Both the position numbers and the translations under genes were made by a program. This document shows, one piece after another, positions 54,556 through 63,479 of a stretch of DNA of 64,000 bases (the first letter of the stretch is position 1; each line of letters starts with the position of its first letter). The stretch covers positions 1-64,000 of the forward strand of contig NZ_JALPNF010000005.1 in NCBI RefSeq assembly GCF_023195535.1, in the 5' to 3' direction. This DNA comes from Sphingomonas faeni. Lineage in GTDB: Bacteria; Pseudomonadota; Alphaproteobacteria; Sphingomonadales; Sphingomonadaceae. A model generated the notes under the pieces. That model was not told the DNA's origin. It worked only from the letters and a program-made list of their open reading frames with translations, and ran no database searches.

Positions 54556-55638
54556 TCACCCCAGCGCGATGTAGCGTTGGAGGTGATGGTCCTCGTCGCC
54601 CAGTTGGTGGTCGATCATCACCAAGCGCTTGGCGTAATGCGAGACGGCGTATTCCCACGTCATGCCGATCCCGCCGTGGAGTTGGATCGACTCTTCTGCG
54701 ACCAACGCCCCGGTCCGCCCGATCGTGTATTTCGCCGCCGCCAGCGCCCGTGCGCGCGCCTTCGCGTCGTCGCCGTCGAATGCCGACGCCGCGTTGATCA
54801 CCGCCGACTGCGCCTGTTCGATCTCGAGCAGAACGGTCGCCATGCGGTGCTGGAGCGCCTGGAACTTGCCGATCGGCACACCGAACTGCTTCCGGTCGCG
54901 GAGATAGCCGAGCGTCGCCTCCTTGACGAATTCCATCGCGCCGAGCGCCTCGGCCGACAGCGCGAGTAACCCCGCACCGACTGCCGCGTCGACGATCGCC
55001 TGCCCTTGCCCCTCGCCACTGAGGCGCGCTTCCGCCCCGAGCGTCGCGCCGTCGAACGTCACGTCGCCGGCCGCGCCGCCCTCGACGGTGTTGTAGCTCC
55101 GCACCGACACGCCCGCCGTGTCCGCGGGCACGACCAGCACCAGCGGATCGCCGTCCTGCTCGACCACCACGACGAACACCGCCGCGGCGCCCGCCTGCGG
55201 CACGACCGCCTTCGTCCCGCTGAGCGTCCAGCCATCGCCGCTCTTCGTTGCGGTCACCGGCGTGGCGCCGTCATCGAGTGCGAACGCGGCGATCGTCTCG
55301 CCCGACACGATGCCGGCCAGCGTCTCGTCCTGTCCGCCGGCCTTCGCCAACGCACGCCCCGCCATCAGCGCACCGAGGAAAGGCTCGACCACCAGCGCAC
55401 GACCAAGCGTCTCGAACACCACCATGATGTCGAACCCGCTGCCGCCGAAACCGCCCGCCGCCTCGTCGAACAAGGCCGAGACGATGCCCAGCTCGTTCAA
55501 ATGCTGCCAGACCGCCGGGTCGTACCCTGCCTCGCTATACGCCCCCGCATTGCGCGTATCGATCGCATACCCATCGCGCAGCGCCCGGACGAGCGTGTCG
55601 GCGAGCATGCGGCGGTCGTCGGTGTGTTCGAAGTTCAT
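54556..55638 (-). CDS. Acyl-CoA dehydrogenase family protein (small partner)
   Basis: A 360-aa member with a weak, degenerate ACAD sequence: MLADTLVRALRDGYAID, GGFGGSGFDIMVVFE, GYLRDRKQFGVPIGKFQALQHRMA and IQLHGGIGMTWEY at the C-terminus. No EGT-type catalytic glutamate motif is seen. It starts 4 nt after the stop of the larger dehydrogenase gene, so the two are co-transcribed and may form a mixed complex, as described for steroid-type acyl-CoA dehydrogenases. Confidence 0.88.
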   Translation of the reverse strand: MNFEHTDDRRMLADTLVRALRDGYAIDTRNAGAYSEAGYDPAVWQHLNELGIVSALFDEAAGGFGGSGFDIMVVFETLGRALVVEPFLGALMAGRALAKAGGQDETLAGIVSGETIAAFALDDGATPVTATKSGDGWTLSGTKAVVPQAGAAAVFVVVVEQDGDPLVLVVPADTAGVSVRSYNTVEGGAAGDVTFDGATLGAEARLSGEGQGQAIVDAAVGAGLLALSAEALGAMEFVKEATLGYLRDRKQFGVPIGKFQALQHRMATVLLEIEQAQSAVINAASAFDGDDAKARARALAAAKYTIGRTGALVAEESIQLHGGIGMTWEYAVSHYAKRLVMIDHQLGDEDHHLQRYIALG

Positions 55639-55642
55639 GTGA

Positions 55643-56839
55643 TCAGAGACCCAGGATGGCTTTGGAGATGATGTTCTTCTGGATCTCGTTCGACCCGCCG
55701 AAGATCGACAGTTTGCGATTGTTGAAATAGCTCGGCGCCGCCATTGCCGCGTCCTCCGGGCCGACATCCTCGCCGTTCCACCCGGCCTCCAGAGCCTCGG
55801 GTATGTAGGGCGCCGCGTACGATCCGTACGCGCGGCGGGTCAGCGAGGTGATCTCCTGGCGGATCTCGGTGCCCTTGATCTTGAGCATCGAACTCTCCGC
55901 ACCCGGCGCACCGCCGCCCGCGACCGCCGCCAGCACGCGGAGGTTGGTCGTCTGCATGTTTGCCAAATCGATCTCGACCCGTGCCATCCGTGCCGCGAAC
56001 AACGGATCGTCGGCCAGCGCACGCCCGCCCTTCTTCTGCATCTGCGCGACTTCCTTCAGCCGCTCGAACGACGCGATCGAGAAGCCGACGCCGGCGATGT
56101 TGGTCCGCTCATAGGTCAGCAGATATTTGGCGTAGGTCCAGCCCTGGTTTTCCTCGCCGACGAGGTTGGCTATCGGCACCTCGACATCGGTGAAGAACAC
56201 CTCGTTCACCTCCTGCTCGCCGTCGATCAGCGTGATCGGGCGGACTTCGATGCCGGGCGACTTCATGTCGATCAGCAGGAACGAGATACCCTCCTGCTTC
56301 TTGGCGGCCGGATCGGTGCGGACGAGGCAGAAGATCATGTCGGCATGCTGGCCGAGCGTGGTCCAGGTCTTCTGGCCGTTGACGACATAGACGTCGCCTT
56401 TCCGCACGGCCGTCGTCTTGAGGCCCGCGAGATCGGAGCCTGCGCCCGGCTCCGAATAGCCCTGACACCACCAGTCGGAGCCATCGAGGATGCGCGGCAA
56501 CCAATGCTTCTTCTGCTCCTCGGAACCGTATTTAATCAGCACCGGCCCGAGCATGTTGACGCCGAACGGGACCACGCGAGGCGCGTGCGCAAGCGCAGAC
56601 TCATTGTCGAAGATGAAGCGCTGGATCACGCTCCAGCCCGGACCGCCCCATTCCTCGGGCCAATGGTTCGCCAGCCAGCCGCGCTCGTTCAGGATACCGT
56701 GCCATTCCTCCATGTCCGATTTGCGGAGGCGCTTGCCTTCGCGGACCAGCGTCGAGAGACGCGCGGGGAGTTTGTCGCGGAAGAACGCGCGAACTTCGTC
56801 GCGGAACGATTCTTCTTCGGGCGTGAAGCTGAGATCCAT
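55643..56839 (-). CDS. Acyl-CoA dehydrogenase family protein (large partner)
   Basis: A 398-aa member with GYSEPGAGSDLAGLKTTAV, GQKTWTTLGQHADMIFCLVRT and IFGGSNEIQKNIISKAILGL. The C-terminal motif has Gly where many acyl-CoA dehydrogenases have the catalytic Glu (EGT/EGS). Of two nearby ATG codons the one at 56839 has AGGAG 9 nt upstream; the one at 56845 is only 3 nt from it. The substrate is unknown. Confidence 0.9.
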   Translation of the reverse strand: MDLSFTPEEESFRDEVRAFFRDKLPARLSTLVREGKRLRKSDMEEWHGILNERGWLANHWPEEWGGPGWSVIQRFIFDNESALAHAPRVVPFGVNMLGPVLIKYGSEEQKKHWLPRILDGSDWWCQGYSEPGAGSDLAGLKTTAVRKGDVYVVNGQKTWTTLGQHADMIFCLVRTDPAAKKQEGISFLLIDMKSPGIEVRPITLIDGEQEVNEVFFTDVEVPIANLVGEENQGWTYAKYLLTYERTNIAGVGFSIASFERLKEVAQMQKKGGRALADDPLFAARMARVEIDLANMQTTNLRVLAAVAGGGAPGAESSMLKIKGTEIRQEITSLTRRAYGSYAAPYIPEALEAGWNGEDVGPEDAAMAAPSYFNNRKLSIFGGSNEIQKNIISKAILGL

Positions 56840-56972
56840 GGCCATGTGCTCCTGATGTTGGAGCCCATGTGCCACAGTCAGATAAGAAATTGAAGGACCG
56901 GTATGGTCGAAATCGGAGAAAACGCTGGACCGAGCGACGCAGGTTAATCCAGCCGGTATCGTCCGCCCTTCT

Positions 56973-57054
56973 CGTCATCCTGACGAAAGTCAGGACCCAG
57001 GGTACCAGGCACTGACTTCGTGGCTCTGGGTCCTGACTTTCGTCAGGATGACGG
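56973..57054. repeat. Palindromic element, family C
   Basis: CGTCATCCTGACGAAAGTCAGG and CCTGACTTTCGTCAGGATGACG ends. It lies in the 240-bp gap between the porin stop and the acyl-CoA dehydrogenase start, which otherwise shows no gene. Confidence 0.9.
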
Positions 57055-57079
57055 GAGAAGGACAGGATGACGGAGCGGG

Positions 57080-58717
57080 TCAGAACCGGTAGCTGATCCA
57101 CCCGGCCAGGAAGTCCGAGTTCTTGTACCCCGCATTCGTCAGAGCCGGTCCCGCGATCAGATGCTCGTACCGGCCGGTGAACGACAGCCGCGAGCTGATC
57201 GGATACACCGCCTGGAACCGGATCGTGTCGGCGATCTTCTTCCCTCCGAAGTTCTGCGTGCCGGCGAACGCGGACCCGTTCGCACGGTACACCGCGTCGC
57301 TCGTCGTATCGCGCCACGACAGCTGGTATTCAGCCGTCAGCCGCAGCTTGCCGAGCGTGGTGAAGCTGAAGTTCGGCGCGACCGCGATCAGGTTGGTCGG
57401 CGTCGCGAACAGCTGGTAGCTGTAATAGATGTTGTTGCCGAACGGCGCGAGCGAGTTCCGGAGCGTGCCGGTACCATACGCACCACCACCGCTGGCATAA
57501 TCCGCATGCACGCCGACGCGCGGCGCGTTCTTGCCCTCGCCCAGCTTGTAGGTCTGCGCGAGGAGTATCAGCCACGCCTTGATCGAGCGGTTGTCGTAGC
57601 TGCCGCCCTGATAGTTGACCGTCCAGTCGAGGTTGACCGGCCCGGCATCGCCCCAGACGTGCAGGCCGTAGAAATTGCGCACCTCGCGCGCCGTGTCGGC
57701 ACCCCACGTCACCGAGCGATCGCGCAGCCGCCAGAGGAAGGGATCGACGTACAGCTTCGATCCGCCGAACAGCGATTCAGGCATGACGATCCCGGTCGAG
57801 ATACCCGAAAACCGCCGATCGCTCTCCGCATTGTCGTCCTGGGTGCCGCCATTGCCATACGCGGTCGGCTTGAAATCGAACACGTCGGCGCGGACGCCCG
57901 CCGTCCGCGCCCAGGCGCGGAAGCCGTTGAACCCGAAATACAGCGTGTTGTTGTCGCGCGGCACGACCAGCAGGTTGGGACCGTCCGCAAAGGTCTGCCG
58001 ACCATAGCGCACGCCCAGATCGACATCGGCGACCGTCCCGGTCACGTCGACGAACGCCTGCTGCACCGCCAGCTTGTTGCGCAGATTGGGCAATGCGGTG
58101 CCGAGATTCTGCCCCTCCAGCGTGCCGTGCGCCAATTCCCCGTAGAACCGGAAATGCTCGCCGACATGCAGATCGGCACCGCCGAACAGACGGAGGATAT
58201 CCTGCCGCTGCGCTTCGGCATCGCGCAGATTGGGGTTGGTGGTCTGGTTGACGCGCAACCGCGCCTCGCCGGACAGCGTAAGATACACCTCGCCGTCCGC
58301 GGCGATCGGGATGAACTTCAGCTGGTCGACGATGTCCTTGCGCTTGGCCGGATCGCGCAGCTTCGACCAATCCTCCGCCCAGCGCGACTGGTTGTAGCCA
58401 CCCGCGGTCGTCCCGTCGCCGATCGCGGCATTGGGATAGCTCTCGGCGATTGGCGACGACGCAGCGCTGGCCGACTGGTCCTTCGAAACGGGATTGCGTC
58501 GCGCCCTCAGCTGGCGCGGGGCCGTTGCGGGCACACCTGCGGAGACGCCATCGGAGAGAGGGACGGGATCGGCGGCGGGCTCCGCCGCCACGGGATCGGT
58601 CGCCGGCGCGGTCTGAACTCCCGCCGCCTGAGCTATAGCCGTCTGGGCCATAGCGGTGGACGCGAGCAAGGAGGAGGCGAGCGCGCACAGCGCTCCACCG
58701 ATGGACGGACGGATCAT
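57080..58717 (-). CDS. Outer-membrane porin of the alginate-export type
   Basis: A 545-aa protein with a signal peptide (to about STAMAQ), an Ala/Pro-rich linker, and a beta-barrel from about residue 110 (VYLTLSGEARLRVNQTTNPN, FRFYGELAHGTLEGQN, VDLGVRYGRQTFADGPN) ending in phenylalanine (WISYRF). The barrel resembles the alginate-export (AlgE-like) channel domain. It lies 58 nt downstream of dctA on the same strand, so it may be the outer-membrane route for C4-dicarboxylates. GAGG is 7 nt before the ATG. Confidence 0.88.
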   Translation of the reverse strand: MIRPSIGGALCALASSLLASTAMAQTAIAQAAGVQTAPATDPVAAEPAADPVPLSDGVSAGVPATAPRQLRARRNPVSKDQSASAASSPIAESYPNAAIGDGTTAGGYNQSRWAEDWSKLRDPAKRKDIVDQLKFIPIAADGEVYLTLSGEARLRVNQTTNPNLRDAEAQRQDILRLFGGADLHVGEHFRFYGELAHGTLEGQNLGTALPNLRNKLAVQQAFVDVTGTVADVDLGVRYGRQTFADGPNLLVVPRDNNTLYFGFNGFRAWARTAGVRADVFDFKPTAYGNGGTQDDNAESDRRFSGISTGIVMPESLFGGSKLYVDPFLWRLRDRSVTWGADTAREVRNFYGLHVWGDAGPVNLDWTVNYQGGSYDNRSIKAWLILLAQTYKLGEGKNAPRVGVHADYASGGGAYGTGTLRNSLAPFGNNIYYSYQLFATPTNLIAVAPNFSFTTLGKLRLTAEYQLSWRDTTSDAVYRANGSAFAGTQNFGGKKIADTIRFQAVYPISSRLSFTGRYEHLIAGPALTNAGYKNSDFLAGWISYRF

Positions 58718-58775
58718 AAAAGCACCTCGAACTGCTGGGGTGGCTGCCCGCTGCCGGGCGACTGCCACCCTCATT

Positions 58776-60158
58776 TTAGACGATTGCGGGGGCAGCCGTC
58801 GTGGGGGCCGTCGTGGGGGCCGTCATAGGCGCGGACGTCTGCGCCGGCGCCAGCTCGGGCAGCTTGCCCGACAAGGCAGCGTCGAGCTTGTCGCGGTCGA
58901 GGGCACCTTCCCAGCGCGCCACGACGATCGTCGCGACCGCGTTGCCGATGAAGTTGGTCAGGCTGCGGCACTCGCTCATGAAGCGATCAACGCCGAGGAT
59001 CAGCGCCATGCCGGCGATCGGCACGGTCGGCACGATCGACAGCGTGGCCGCTAGCGTAATGAAGCCCGCACCGGTAACGCCCGCCGCGCCCTTGGACGAG
59101 ATCATCGCCACGACGAGCAACAGCAGTTCCTGGCCGAGCGTCAGGTGCGTGTTGGTCGCCTGCGCGATGAACAGCGCCGCCAGCGTCATGTAGATGTTGG
59201 TGCCGTCGAGGTTGAACGAATAGCCGGTCGGCACGACCAGTCCGACAACCGACTTCTCGCAGCCTGCCGCTTCCATCTTCTGGATCAGGTTCGGCAGGGC
59301 TGCTTCCGACGACGACGTGCCGAGCACCAGCAGCAGTTCGGCCTTCAGATACTTGATCAGCTTGAAGATCGAGAAACCGGTGAGCCGCGCGACGGTGCCG
59401 AGGATGACCACCACGAACAGCGCCGCAGTCAGGTAGAAGGTCGCGACCAGCGCGCCGAGATTGGCGAGGCTGCCGATCCCGTATTTGCCGATCGTGAAGG
59501 CGATCGCGCCGAACGCACCCAGCGGGGCTGCGCGCATCAGGATGCCGACCAGCTTGAAGACGATCAGGCTGAGGCGCTCGAGGAAGTTCAGCACCGGCTT
59601 GGCAGGCTCGCCGACCAGGCTCAGCGAGATGCCGAACAGGATCGCGATCAGCAGGATCTGGAGGATGTTACCATCGGTGAACGCGCTGACCATCGTGTCC
59701 GGGATGATGCTCATCAGGAACCCGGTGATCGTCGTCTCGTGCGCCTTCACGGTATAATCCGCGATGCCCTTGGTATCGAGCGTGGCGGCGTCGATGTTCA
59801 TCCCCGCGCCCGGCTGGACAACGTTGGCCACGATCAGGCCGACGATCAGCGCCAGCGTCGAGAAGAACAGGAAGTAGGCGAACGCCTTGCCCGCGACACG
59901 GCCGACCGAGCCGAGCTCCTTCATGCCCGCGATCCCCGTGACGAGCGTCAGGAAGATCACCGGTGCGATGATCATCTTCACCAGCTTGATGAACGCGTCG
60001 CCAAGCGGCTTCAGCGCCGCGCCGTAGGTCGGATAGAAATGCCCGAGCGCCGCGCCGAGCGCGATCGCGATCAGCACCTGGATATATAGCTGGCCGCTCC
60101 AGCGCTTGCGCGCGGGCGTTTCCGCGACACCATATGTCTGGGATGGTAGGGTCAACAT
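58776..60158 (-). CDS. dctA: C4-dicarboxylate:cation symporter DctA
   Basis: A 460-aa inner-membrane transporter of the dicarboxylate/amino acid:cation symporter family that takes up succinate, fumarate and malate. It has [18 protein letters not shown], the SSSEAALP serine-rich re-entrant loop (hairpin 1), [11 protein letters not shown] and [11 protein letters not shown]. The tail is a Thr/Ala/Pro tandem repeat. AGGAGG-like sequence lies just before the ATG. It is divergent from dctBD, the usual regulators. Confidence 0.95.
   Translation of the reverse strand: MLTLPSQTYGVAETPARKRWSGQLYIQVLIAIALGAALGHFYPTYGAALKPLGDAFIKLVKMIIAPVIFLTLVTGIAGMKELGSVGRVAGKAFAYFLFFSTLALIVGLIVANVVQPGAGMNIDAATLDTKGIADYTVKAHETTITGFLMSIIPDTMVSAFTDGNILQILLIAILFGISLSLVGEPAKPVLNFLERLSLIVFKLVGILMRAAPLGAFGAIAFTIGKYGIGSLANLGALVATFYLTAALFVVVILGTVARLTGFSIFKLIKYLKAELLLVLGTSSSEAALPNLIQKMEAAGCEKSVVGLVVPTGYSFNLDGTNIYMTLAALFIAQATNTHLTLGQELLLLVVAMISSKGAAGVTGAGFITLAATLSIVPTVPIAGMALILGVDRFMSECRSLTNFIGNAVATIVVARWEGALDRDKLDAALSGKLPELAPAQTSAPMTAPTTAPTTAAPAIV
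58795..58824. repeat. Tandem 12-mer in the 3' end of dctA
   Basis: Two exact copies of GTGGGGGCCGTC (58801-58812, 58813-58824) preceded by a half copy. In the protein they give the [10 protein letters not shown] tail of DctA. Such repeats can change copy number without breaking the frame. Confidence 0.8.
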
Positions 60159-60298
60159 CGCCTCCTGAAACTCTCGTCCACTGCCACGGGACGTTATGGC
60201 GACGGTAATGCCGGGCCGAACCGGGGACTACAAGACCACGCCACACTCGGCATAAAACGTTGGTTTTGCGTTGTTTGTCGGCATACCGGGGTTTCAGA

Positions 60299-60359
60299 TG
60301 TGTGGAAAATGCCGCGTTTGAGTGATGGCGAACCCCGTTCGTGTGTGATAATCCGCACA
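60299..60359. promoter_or_regulatory. Two TGTGTG...CCGC dyads between dctA and dctB
   Basis: TGTGTGGAAAATGCCGCG (60299-60316) and TGTGTGATAATCCGCACA (60342-60359) are related imperfect dyads, 43 bp apart start to start, 140-200 bp upstream of dctA. Their place and form resemble the tandem DctD sites upstream of rhizobial dctA. The second ends one base before the dctB ATG, so binding there would also control dctB. It also contains GATAAT (60347-60352), an extended -10-like box 8 nt before the dctB ATG. Confidence 0.5.
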
Positions 60360-60360
60360 A

Positions 60361-62145
60361 ATGGCGCGGCTTCGATCCCCTCTCTTCATCACCGCGCTGA
60401 CGGTGTTGCTGGCATTCGCCGCGCTCGGCGTGATCGTCGCCGGAGTCGCGTCGATCTACGGTCCGCGCGCCGTCGCCGACGTCACCGCCAGCGTCCGGAT
60501 GCGCGCGGTGCAGCAGACGCGGAGCAACCTCCGCCTGCTCGAAGCCGAGTTGCAGACCTATCGCCTGCTCCCGGTCATGCTCGGCGAATATCCCGCGGTG
60601 CGCGCCGCGCTCGCATCGGGACGGGTCGACCCGGCGCTCAACGAAAAGCTGGCGATGCTGGCGGAGCGGACCGGCGCCCCGGTGATCTACGCGCTCGACA
60701 CGCAGGGGATGACGATCGCCGCGTCGAACGCCGCGCGGCCCGACAGCTTCCTCGGCCATGACTACCGGTACCGCGAGTATTTCACCAAGGCGATGGCATC
60801 GGGCGCGACCGAGTTCTTCGCGCTCGGCAGTGTCAGCGGGCGCCCCGGCCTGTATCTCTCGCGACGGATCGACCGTGACGGACGGCCGCTCGGCGTGGTC
60901 GTGGTCAAGGTCGAGTTCGGCAAGATCGCGCGGGCGTGGATCCAGGACCACATGGCGACCTTCGTGACCGACGCTGACGGCATCATCCTGATCTCCAGCG
61001 ACCCGGCGCTGCAATTCCGCACGACCCGCGCGCTTGCGCCCGCGCGCCGTGCCGCGCTGATCGCCACCCGCCAGTTCGGAAACTCGCCGCTCGCACCTGC
61101 ACCGCTCCTGCTCGACGACGATTGCGCGCGTCTCTCGGACGGGACGCCGGCGGTGACGGTGTCACTGCCGGTGCCGATCGCGGGCTGGCGGCTGGTACAC
61201 ATGGAACCGCTCGACGCCGCGCTGCGCACCGCCGCCGCCCGAACGCGCTGGGCGACCGCGATCGCGGCGCTGGCGACGATCGCGGCGATGCTGGCGGCGT
61301 GGTGGCTCTATGAGCGTCGCAAGCGCAACGCCGGCGCGCGGGCGGAACTCGAGGCGGAGGTCGCGCGCCGCACCGCCGAACTCCGCGCCACCGCCGATCG
61401 CCTCCAGATCGAGGTGGAACAGCGCGAGGCGTCCGACCAGCGTTTCCGCCAGGCGCGAGAGGAACTGGCGCACGCCAACCGCGTCGGCTCGATCGGCACG
61501 ATCACCGCCAGCGTCGCGCACGAGATCAACCAGCCGGTCGCCGCGATCCGCACCTTCGCCGACAATGCCGCCGCCTTCCTCGACCGCGGCGAACCCGCGC
61601 GCGCGGCGACCAACCTCCAGTCGATCGTCGATCTCACCAGCCGGATCGGCACCATCACCGCTGGGTTGCGGCGCTATGCACGGCGCGGCGCAGGCTCGAT
61701 CGGCCCGGTGGCGCTCGACGAGGCGATCGACGGCGTACGCCTGCTGATCGGCGACCGCTTCCGCGCGAAAGGCGTGACGCTCGACCTCCCCACCGGCCCC
61801 GAAGCGCGGCTGACGGTCATCGCCGGCCGCGTCCGCCTCGAGCAGGTCCTGGTCAACCTCCTCCAGAACGCGCTCGACGCGGTCGCCGACCGGCGCGATG
61901 CGCGCGTGAGCGTCACCGTCGGTCGGAAAGGCCGCGACGTCGTGCTGACCGTCGCCGACAACGGCCCCGGCATCGACGCGGCGATCGCCGACCACCTTTT
62001 CACCCCGTTCGCGACCAGCAAGAAGGACGGCCTCGGGCTCGGCCTCGGCATCGCGCGCGACATCATGACCGAGTTCGGCGGCGCGCTCGACCTCGTCCCA
62101 GCTCCCGAAGGCGCCATTTTCCGTATGATCCTGGTGAAGGCATGA
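60361..62145 (+). CDS. dctB: C4-dicarboxylate sensor histidine kinase DctB
   Basis: A 594-aa kinase. A first membrane segment (about 8-30) and a second (about 300-320) enclose a periplasmic double-PAS-like sensor domain with DYRYREYFTKAMASG and LYLSRRI. Then comes a coiled coil, the phospho-acceptor His387 in SVAHEINQPVAAIRTF and an ATPase domain with NLLQNALDAV, DNGPGID and GLGLGLGIA. It phosphorylates DctD when dicarboxylates are sensed. No Shine-Dalgarno precedes the ATG. Its stop overlaps dctD as ATGA. Confidence 0.94.
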   Translation: MARLRSPLFITALTVLLAFAALGVIVAGVASIYGPRAVADVTASVRMRAVQQTRSNLRLLEAELQTYRLLPVMLGEYPAVRAALASGRVDPALNEKLAMLAERTGAPVIYALDTQGMTIAASNAARPDSFLGHDYRYREYFTKAMASGATEFFALGSVSGRPGLYLSRRIDRDGRPLGVVVVKVEFGKIARAWIQDHMATFVTDADGIILISSDPALQFRTTRALAPARRAALIATRQFGNSPLAPAPLLLDDDCARLSDGTPAVTVSLPVPIAGWRLVHMEPLDAALRTAAARTRWATAIAALATIAAMLAAWWLYERRKRNAGARAELEAEVARRTAELRATADRLQIEVEQREASDQRFRQAREELAHANRVGSIGTITASVAHEINQPVAAIRTFADNAAAFLDRGEPARAATNLQSIVDLTSRIGTITAGLRRYARRGAGSIGPVALDEAIDGVRLLIGDRFRAKGVTLDLPTGPEARLTVIAGRVRLEQVLVNLLQNALDAVADRRDARVSVTVGRKGRDVVLTVADNGPGIDAAIADHLFTPFATSKKDGLGLGLGIARDIMTEFGGALDLVPAPEGAIFRMILVKA

Positions 62146-63479
62146 GCGAGCAAGCCGTTCTGCTCGTCGACGACGACGACGTGTTGCGCGGCGCGCTGGA
62201 GCAATCGTTCGAACTCGCGGGCATCGCGGTGATCGCCGAGCGCGATCCGACCGTCGCGCTCGCCCGCGTGCATGCCGGGTTCGACGGTGCGATCGTATCT
62301 GACATCCGCATGCCGAAGATGGACGGCCTCGAACTCTTCCGCCGGATCGCGGCGATCGACCACGAAATCCCGGTATTGCTGATGACCGGCCACGGCGATG
62401 TCGCGATGGCGGTCGCCGCGCTGAAGAACGGCGCGTTCGACTTTATCCCCAAACCGTTCGCGACCGATCACCTGATCGCGGGCGCTAGGCGCGCGCTCGA
62501 AATGCGCCGCCTCGTCCTCGACAACCGCCGACTCAGAGCGGCCGCCGAGGAAACGATCGGTGCCGAGCCACTGATCGGCGAAACCCCGGTGATGGTTCGC
62601 CTTCGCGAGACTATGCGCCAGATCGCGCAAGCCGATATCGACGTCCTGATCGAAGGCGAGACCGGCACCGGCAAGGAACTCGTCGCTGTACTACTCCACC
62701 GCTGGAGCAACCGTCGCTCGCGGCCGTTCGTCGCGGTCAACTGCGCCGCGCTGCCCGAGGCGGTCGCCGAGATCGAGCTGTTCGGCCACGACGGTGATTC
62801 CCGCCTGCCGCGCACCGGCCGGATCGAAGCCTCCAACCGCGGTACGCTGTTCCTCGACGAAATCGAGAGCACGCTCCCCGCATTCCAGGCGAAACTGCTC
62901 CGCGTACTGGAGGAGCGCGAGGTGATGCCGGTCGGCGGCGAGCTCCCCCGCGCACTTGATCTCCGCGTGATCGCCGCGGCAAAACCCGGCCTCGAACAGG
63001 CGGTCGAGGACGGCCGGTTCCGCGCCGACCTCCTGTTCCGCCTCGACGCGGTACGCCTGCGCATCCCGCCGTTGCGCGAACGTCGCGACGATATCCCGCT
63101 GCTGTTCGGCCACCTGCTCCACCAGGCGGCGGAACGGTTCGGTCGCGAGGTGCCGACCATCGACACCGCAACGCTCGCCTATCTCGGCCAGCACGACTGG
63201 CCCGGCAACGTCCGCGAACTCGACAACCTCGCCAAGCGTCTGGTCCTCCGCGTCGAAGCCGAGGACGCAGTCGACGAAGACAGCGACATCCCCCTCCCCG
63301 CCCGCGTCGACAAGTTCGAGGAAGCCACGATCCGCGCGACCCTGCAACAGGTCAACGGCGACGTCCGCTCCGCACTCGCCGCGCTCGGCATCCCGCGAAA
63401 GACCTTCTACGACAAACTCAAGCGTCACGAGATCGACGTAGAAGCGTATCGCCCGACCAAACCACCGCCGTCATCCTGA
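62142..63479 (+). CDS. dctD: DctD-type response regulator lacking the GAFTGA loop
   Basis: A 445-aa regulator: receiver domain with Asp54 (SDIRMPKMDG), AAA+ domain with Walker A GETGTGKE (172-179) and TLFLDEIES, and a Fis-type helix-turn-helix (RSALAALGIPRKTFYDKLKRH). The AAA+ loop after ELFGH reads DGDSRLPRTG (217-226) where sigma-54 activators have AGAFTGA, and it is about four residues shorter. It therefore probably does not act on sigma-54 polymerase in the usual way. The last codons and stop lie in a palindromic element. Confidence 0.93.
   Translation: MSEQAVLLVDDDDVLRGALEQSFELAGIAVIAERDPTVALARVHAGFDGAIVSDIRMPKMDGLELFRRIAAIDHEIPVLLMTGHGDVAMAVAALKNGAFDFIPKPFATDHLIAGARRALEMRRLVLDNRRLRAAAEETIGAEPLIGETPVMVRLRETMRQIAQADIDVLIEGETGTGKELVAVLLHRWSNRRSRPFVAVNCAALPEAVAEIELFGHDGDSRLPRTGRIEASNRGTLFLDEIESTLPAFQAKLLRVLEEREVMPVGGELPRALDLRVIAAAKPGLEQAVEDGRFRADLLFRLDAVRLRIPPLRERRDDIPLLFGHLLHQAAERFGREVPTIDTATLAYLGQHDWPGNVRELDNLAKRLVLRVEAEDAVDEDSDIPLPARVDKFEEATIRATLQQVNGDVRSALAALGIPRKTFYDKLKRHEIDVEAYRPTKPPPSS

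Noticed and set aside
60199..60212. Possible sigma-54 promoter (GG-N10-GC) for dctA
   Set aside because: Only the GG and GC dinucleotides fit; the flanking bases match TGGCACG/TTGCA poorly, and DctD lacks the GAFTGA loop, so the match is probably chance.
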